Of a stretch of 64,000 nt of DNA, positions 58,205 to 64,000 are shown in pieces (positions within the stretch are counted from its first letter, which is position 1; each line of letters opens with the position of its first letter). Both the position numbers and the translations under genes were made by a program. Source of the stretch: Primula veris (Eukaryota > Streptophyta > Magnoliopsida > Ericales > Primulaceae); assembly GCA_963682055.1 (NCBI GenBank), contig OY821743.1:16093566-16157565 (forward strand). Reading direction: 5' to 3'. The notes below the pieces were generated by a model that did not search any database, was not told the DNA's origin, and was given only the letters and a program-made list of their open reading frames with translations.

Positions 58205-59114
58205 TAATGCTTGCTTACATAATATATAAAAAAAAAACAGTTTGAAGTTATAAATTTCATTTTAAAAACTTGGATGTGAAGTCACTACAGTGAATCTTCG
58301 TTCCCTTTTCTTTTTGGCTTTATCGTCCAATTTTAATGAGTTTAGAACATTAAAAAAAATGAATTTATATTAAACCCCTGATATTAGGTACTACTAAACA
58401 TTAGAATCCTTAAATAATAATAATACTTCTTCAACAAGAGTACCGATGTAGACTTTTCCAATAGGTAGCTCCGTAGCTACAAAATTGACCTTCCAACTAA
58501 AAGTCAGCACTGAGCAGTGGAGTGAGGAGCTCTTGGAGGAAACTACTCTTAATGAGAATATATAACAAACAACTCTTTAGGTGAAATCAAGACAACCATA
58601 TCAACAACAATAAAAAACGATGCGATGGCCAGGTACCCTCGTAAAAGATTTAACAATGGGAAGACGAGACAAATGCAAGATGCATGATTGCAAATTTAAT
58701 TCTCATGCACAACAACAAAGTGTCTAGTAGTTTCATGCTTGTGGTTAAATTTTGAGTGAGAAGTTATGAAATAGTAAAAGGAAGGCGTTTGCTTTAATGG
58801 ATACCAAAATCACGACCACAATCACTTCCACACCGCCACAACTTATCGCGCACTGTGCAATGCAATACCGCTAATCATCATAAATTTATCGCCTTTAATC
58901 AATATTGCAAATTAAGACAAAATCACCGCTTTTAACGATAGATTTTTTATTTTATTTTTAACTTTTAACGATAGATTTGACCACATATGATAGAAACTTT
59001 TCCAAATCAAAGACCCATCCCAGATAAGTCTTAAAAGGTGGGTCTTTCAAATGACCGAATAGCATATAGGCTACATTAGAATCTGTCCTGATGATGATAA
59101 AAATAGAAAGAGAG
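58205..59114. other. Intergenic, no gene seen
   Basis: No supported feature. Confidence 0.5.
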
Positions 59115-59425
59115 TCACTACAAAAAATTAGAATTTATAGACAAATTATTTAGACACAATTAGAATATGTCTTATAAGAATTTTTTTTAGGAAAAAAATT
59201 ATTTTTTTGTCTCAAAATCTAAAATTAGAGACCAAAATAAATAAATAAATGGGTCCCAAGTACATGGTAATATGGTATATTAATATAATATATCAACTAA
59301 AATTTGTGTCAAAATAGATTTGGAGAAAAAATGAAATCGTTTGCTTAAAAAAATAGATTTAGGACAAACAACTATATTTGTCTTTAATTTTACTATTCAG
59401 AGAGACAAATTTCGGTTTGTCCAAA
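59115..59425. mobile_element. CACTA-like MITE end or remnant, related to 44505-44710
   Basis: Starts CACTACAAAAAATTAGAATT and contains repeated (A)GACAAATT / TTTGTC(T) words, as subterminal CACTA repeats do. The segment 44505-44710 is an inverted, partly degraded relative (its end reads ATGTAGTA). A right terminal repeat was not found. Confidence 0.4.
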
Positions 59426-59924
59426 AAAAAATTATTTTCAAATCATCGGTTCCTTAGAGTAAGATGATGATTTAAAAATATTTAAAAATCGATATCTTCA
59501 CATAGTATATATGATATAGATATTGAGGAAAATACATGTATTGTAAAACAAAAAAATAATAAGACTCTAACATAAAACTTCACTAATAATTTTGTAATTC
59601 TTGATGTATGGGCAATAGAAATGTGAAGTAATATAACAAGAATGTGAAGTAATATATGGGAATTGACACTAATTATTATATTATCTCACTTGTTTAAATA
59701 TTTTAGTTAACAAATAATTTTTATAGTAGCTATTAACTTTAATGTTGTTAATATTTTTGTTAAATTTAACAAGTCTTTTAATGGGTAATGGGGTAAAAAA
59801 ATTAATCCAATACCAAAACTAACTATTACTCTTCAATACTTTTTATTTCTACCCCGCAACTTTTGTAGCTTGAACCCACATTTCCTACTATCCTTACTAA
59901 AAAAAAAAAAAAGGTAGTGATGGC

Positions 59925-60645
59925 TCTTTAAATGAAACGAAACGAATTGAACAATCATTTGTTTATATTCAGTTCATGAATTAAAGCTCTTGTTCATGTT
60001 AAGTTTATGTTCATTTAAATACGAACGAACATTTGATGAAAATGAACCGAACATTTGACGAGCCGAACACGAGTTGTTTGTGAACATCTAATTTCTTTCA
60101 AAATATTTAATAATTGAAAAAAAATTATTTTTCTTTATTTTTAAAATATATTTTAATTTTATCATATATTATTATATTGTTAACTATGAATTAAACTAGT
60201 TTACATATAACTTTAAGTTTATATATTGTATAAATTATTTTTTTACATACATATGATTACTTTAACGAGTTGAACACTTAATGATAAAATCGTTGACTGT
60301 ATTTATAGTATGATGATATAAATTACCATAATAAGTTTAAAATAATACAAACATATCATTTATATCATTATACCATAAATAAATTTATTAATTGTGTAGT
60401 GATATTAGTTTTTGTTACATCATTAATAGATTTATTTTTTTATTTTATCAAACTTTATATATAGTTAAACGAACACGAGATTACACGAACCGAACAGAGA
60501 CATGTTCATGCTCAGTTCACTTAATGGACGAACACTATATTCTTGTTCATTATCATGTTCATTTATAAATAAACGAACATGAACCGAACATTAGTCGAGC
60601 CGAATAGAAACGATTTCACAAACATCTCGTCTCATTTACAGCACT
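59925..60645. repeat. Repeat pair rich in GAAC/GTTC words
   Basis: 59975-60095 and 60475-60610 share in direct order TGTTCATTTA...ACGAAC, ATGAACCGAACATT and CGAGCCGAA. The unit is a familiar type of plant non-coding repeat; it may be a transposon with both ends carrying the motif. Class not determined. Confidence 0.5.
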
Positions 60646-61103
60646 AGGTAGTGACCTCTATAACAATTAAAGTTTTAGTTATTAATTAAATTATATATAC
60701 AACCTTTTTAAAATTATACACTAAATGCAAGGATAAAAGTTAACATCTAGGTGTTTCACTTAAAAGCTATTTAATTGATGGGTGTGTTAATGTTTAACAA
60801 GAAAAATTTAACAAAACTATAGTAAATTAGGCTCTATTTTCTTGAACTAAAAATTAGAAAAGTGTAATTAAGATCATATCCAAGTTGATGGATAGTACTC
60901 CGATTAGTGGACTAGATCATAATTTAATTTTTCAGTTTCATGTATGTTTGACCCATTTACGTTAAAGGTGCTATAGAAATTTGACTCTATGTTGGCATTT
61001 TTCGAGATCATTCGCTTCATGCAGATATGAAACTAGCTATTCGACAAACATATTTACTTTTACATTTAATGGCTACAACAATTAATTTATTTTAAACTCT
61101 AAA

Positions 61104-61344
61104 TATTATTTCTTTTGTTTTCATTTAATTGTTCATTACGAAACAATGTGCAATTTTGACCGGCTCATAACATGTATCAAAATTGTCAAAATGAATTTTT
61201 TAAAATCTAATCATAAAATTTAACATTTAAACTATGTGATCAATTTTTGAAAATTTTCATTCCGACAATTTTAATACAAGTTTTTGATCGATTAAAATTA
61301 CACGTAATTTCGTAATGAATAATTAAAAATGAACGGAATGAGTA
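61104..61344. mobile_element. Stowaway-like hairpin MITE, about 240 bp
   Basis: The two halves are inverted copies: ATTTAATTGTTCATTACGAA with CAAAATTGTC on the left, and in complement TTTAATTATTCATTACGAAA with TAAAATTGTC on the right. The right end (AACGGAATGAGTA) is a Stowaway-type terminus next to TA. The left terminus is degraded. Confidence 0.65.
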
Positions 61345-61612
61345 TAGCTAGTGGTAACTTTATGGATCACAAGCTAATTTTCAATCTAAAAAGTGCTAGT
61401 ATCTTTAATTCCATCTTAAATATTTAAGTTTTACTCTAACGAACAAAAATAATGTTACACACATCCTCTGACACGAGTATTTCGATCCAAATGTTAATTT
61501 CTAACGACTATTATGATCAACCTTTGATTAAAGAGTTCTATAGTAAACTACAGTGTAGTAAATTGTAAAGTGATGTAACTAACAAAATGAAAATGTCACA
61601 CACATCCTCCAA

Positions 61613-61624
61613 CTTTTAAACACT

Positions 61625-61667
<43 letters not shown>

Positions 61668-61787
61668 TCCTCCTTTGAGGAAAACCTGCGAAACTTGCAG
61701 GCGACAGGGTTCGAACCCTGGTGGTGAGCGTGGTATACTCGGGTAACAACCACGTGGCTACCAACCCCTTGCTCTTTTAAACACTAG
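61613..61787 (-). mobile_element. tRNA-derived SINE with poly(A) tail and 14-bp target duplication
   Basis: CTTTTAAACACTAG flanks the insertion exactly (61613-61626 and 61774-61787). On the minus strand the body starts AGCAAGGGGTTGGTAGCCAC, contains an A box (GGTAGCCACGTGGTT) and a perfect B box (GGGTTCGAACCCTG), and ends in 39 A (61665-61627). The body is only about 108 bases. The intact promoter, long tail and perfect target duplication indicate recent retroposition. Confidence 0.92.
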
Positions 61788-61989
61788 TTAATTAATCAAA
61801 ATATCAAGTTTTAAACACTACAGTAATTACTTAACCCATATAACCAATTAGTATAATAAACTATAAAGGAAGGTCCACCGGACCACCTTTATCACAAAGC
61901 AACAAAAGTCTTGCTACAAAAACAAGATAAAATGGGTTTTCAATCTTTTTGGTATTTAATATACCTGGTAAAAAAATACTACTGGTTTA

Positions 61990-62125
61990 ATTACCTTATT
62001 TTTTTATACGAGCTGATTAGCGACGGTTTTTATGACGGTTTTGTGACAGTTTAGTCAATTTATGACAGATTTATGTCAATTTTTTAAATTAGTGACAAAT
62101 TTACGATGACTTTTAACTATTATTA
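61990..62125. repeat. Dispersed repeat, relative of 25750-25870
   Basis: Shares GACGGTTTT, GTGACA(A/G)TTTAGTCAATT and TATGACAG words in the same order and orientation with 25750-25870. Probably fragments of the same transposon family. Confidence 0.55.
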
Positions 62126-63335
62126 AATCAAATATTATTTTATAATGATAATAAAATATAAAAAATAAAATCTTTTTGGTAGAATTTGTAGCAATAATAT
62201 TTTGAGCGGCCTTCTCAAAGGAAAAGCGGGTCCCACGCGTACAAGCCAGCTGTATCCTTACCTACACACATTAAATGAATTTCCTTTTTTCCCGTTTCAT
62301 TTCTCAAACTAATTATCATTCTTATGCTATAAAGATTTTGTTAATATCTCAACTAATCAAATTTCCTAATTTCCAAGTTTGTGAAATTTACTTTTTGCTT
62401 AGTCCTTAAGTTTTAGTGAACTAGCGAAATAGGTCCGTAGTCCTTACAATTCAGCCGCTTATAGAAGACTTTCAAGAAACATTTGCGCTTCAATTATCAC
62501 TTTAAGATGCGCCAACAGTCAATATTATGCGGTTACTTGATGTTGCAAAGACATAGTCCGATGTCAATAAAGTTCTTTAAAAAAATTCAATATTTACAAA
62601 AACAATATGATCTGAACAACACGCACCCAATTCAAAGTAATGCTCATAAGAAGTGGACTTGGAAGACCACTTGAACATGCTCAATTGAGAAACATTTAAT
62701 TTACGTACGCAATTTACACATCTTGATCAGACGATTTAGTCAAAACAGATACGAGTGTAGAGATTCTAATATCCCAATCTAATGCGTCAAAAATAAAGTT
62801 ACAACAAAATGAGTACCCAACACATAATAAAAAAACCACTGACGTAGTATGACAACTACGAGCCATACCATATATCATTGATATTATAAACCTGATTGAA
62901 CCAAATAAGCTATGAACCCATAATTTTCATGTATAAGCGATTTTTCATTAGAAGTTGGAAGTATGATGATAGACTAATTATTCAAATATGTTATATTGCC
63001 ATGGAAATATATCACAACACATATAATTACACCGTTATACTATTAAATATTCGTTGCGTACACTTGAACAAACCAGATAAACTAAACAAACCATAAAGCT
63101 TTTATTTCTTCAGTCATACCCAATGCTTCTCATAAAAGTAAAAATACATCGTCTGATGCATGGTTATAGTTAACAAATTCGTGGTTTATGTTTCTCCTTA
63201 CAAAATCTACATTTTCCGTTTCTTACTTCTAAGTTTTTCACGTGTAAATATAAAAATCTTATTCTTTTACGCTTCACTTATCCGTTTCCTATTCCGGCCT
63301 TGCTTATTTTTCCGCTCTTGTTAACTACTTGATAA
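62126..63335. other. Intergenic, no gene seen
   Basis: No supported coding sequence or defined repeat. Confidence 0.5.
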
Positions 63336-64000
63336 TATCATAAAATTTCCAAAAGTAATGACCAAACATATCAAAACATAAAACCAAATATCTAAAGAAA
63401 CAACAAAATGAGCAACATATGTTGTAAAATCCCAAAAATTGTCATAAAAATTTCAAAAGTAATGACCAAAAATGAAAAAAACCAAATCCAAAACCCAAAA
63501 AGAGAGTTTGTCCAATGGATGGAGTCATGGACCAAACATCACAAATTTTCCAAATGTAATGACCAAATATATCAAAACACAAAACCAACGATCAAAGAAA
63601 CAACAAAATGACTAAATGAGTACTTATGTTGCAAAATCCCCAAAATTATCATAAATTTTCCAAAAGTAATGACCAAAAATGAAAAACCCAAAACCTAAAG
63701 AGAGAGAGATTGTCCAATGGATGGACCAAATAACAAAAAAATTCCAAAAGTAATGATCAGAAATGTCTAAGAACACAAAACCAAACATTAAAGGACCTAT
63801 GTTGCAAAATCCCCAAAAGCATCATAAAATTTTTCAAAAGTAATGACCAAAAATGAGAAAACCAAACCCTAAAAAACCCAAAGAGAAAGAGATTGTCCAA
63901 TGGATTGGACCAAATATTACAAAATTTCCAAAAGTAAGACAAAAAATGTCTAAGAACACAAAACCAAACATTAAAGGACCTAAGTTGCAAACCCCCCCCC
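63336..64000. repeat. Satellite-like tandem repeat, about 170-210 bp units, running off the right edge
   Basis: ATGTTG(C/T)AAAATCCC followed by AAAA..TCATAAA..TTTC(A/C)AAAAGTAATGACC recurs at about 63420, 63627, 63801 and 63985, each unit also carrying GAGATTGTCCAATGGAT-like and AACACAAAACCAAACAT words. Spacings are about 207, 174 and 184. The window ends in a run of C. Confidence 0.8.

Noticed and set aside
61666..61773. Functional tRNA gene, because of a perfect B box
   Set aside because: No cloverleaf can be completed; poly(A) tail and target duplication identify a SINE.

Overview
The window reads as nuclear DNA of a flowering plant, most likely a eudicot. It is AT-rich, its host genes carry GT-AG introns, and it is packed with plant-type transposable elements: a SIRE-type Copia, a Tat-type Ty3/gypsy, Stowaway and fold-back MITEs, a CACTA element and a tRNA-type SINE. 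I cannot name the species.

Host genes are few and all on the minus strand. At the left edge is the first coding exon of a THO2-like gene (946-1080); its intron holds two further copies of the same exon segment. A four-exon GDSL esterase/lipase (16043-18833) has every splice junction in phase and every catalytic residue present. An intronless U-box/ARM E3 ligase of the PUB20/PUB21 type lies at 19821-21134. A possible host exon (47442-47583) is cut by a CACTA element.

4569-14032 is a complete SIRE/Copia retrotransposon on the minus strand: 1142-bp LTRs with about 5 differences, 5-bp target duplication ATTAC, initiator-Met-type primer site, polypurine tract, gag, pol, and an extra third ORF next to the 3' LTR. 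Near-palindromes built on GATCGGTCG sit around the LTR TATA box and again just upstream of the third ORF, which suggests that this ORF has its own promoter. The element sits inside the second copy of a tandemly duplicated AT-rich repeat.

26249-43032 is a 16.8-kb Tat-lineage gypsy element on the plus strand: 570/571-bp LTRs, target duplication GGAAA, Asp-type primer site. Its gag-pro-RT-RH-aRH-INT polyprotein is one continuous frame of 1925 codons broken only by five in-frame stops, each explicable by a C-to-T change; an RT active-site Asp is also lost. The 9.8 kb between pol and the 3' LTR is the most unusual part of the window. On the opposite strand it carries a spliced gene with a Transposase_28-like domain and coiled coils, then five small coiled-coil ORFs, each with its own TATA box 57-108 bases before its ATG. 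Two of them are clear tandem paralogues with conserved promoters. I regard this antisense accessory-gene cluster as the best candidate for an undescribed system.

From 43 to 64 kb there is no convincing host gene apart from the possible exon at 47442. There are fold-back and TIR elements, a 4.3-kb CACTA element, a SINE with perfect target duplications, several minisatellites, and a satellite-like repeat of about 170-210 bp running off the right edge.
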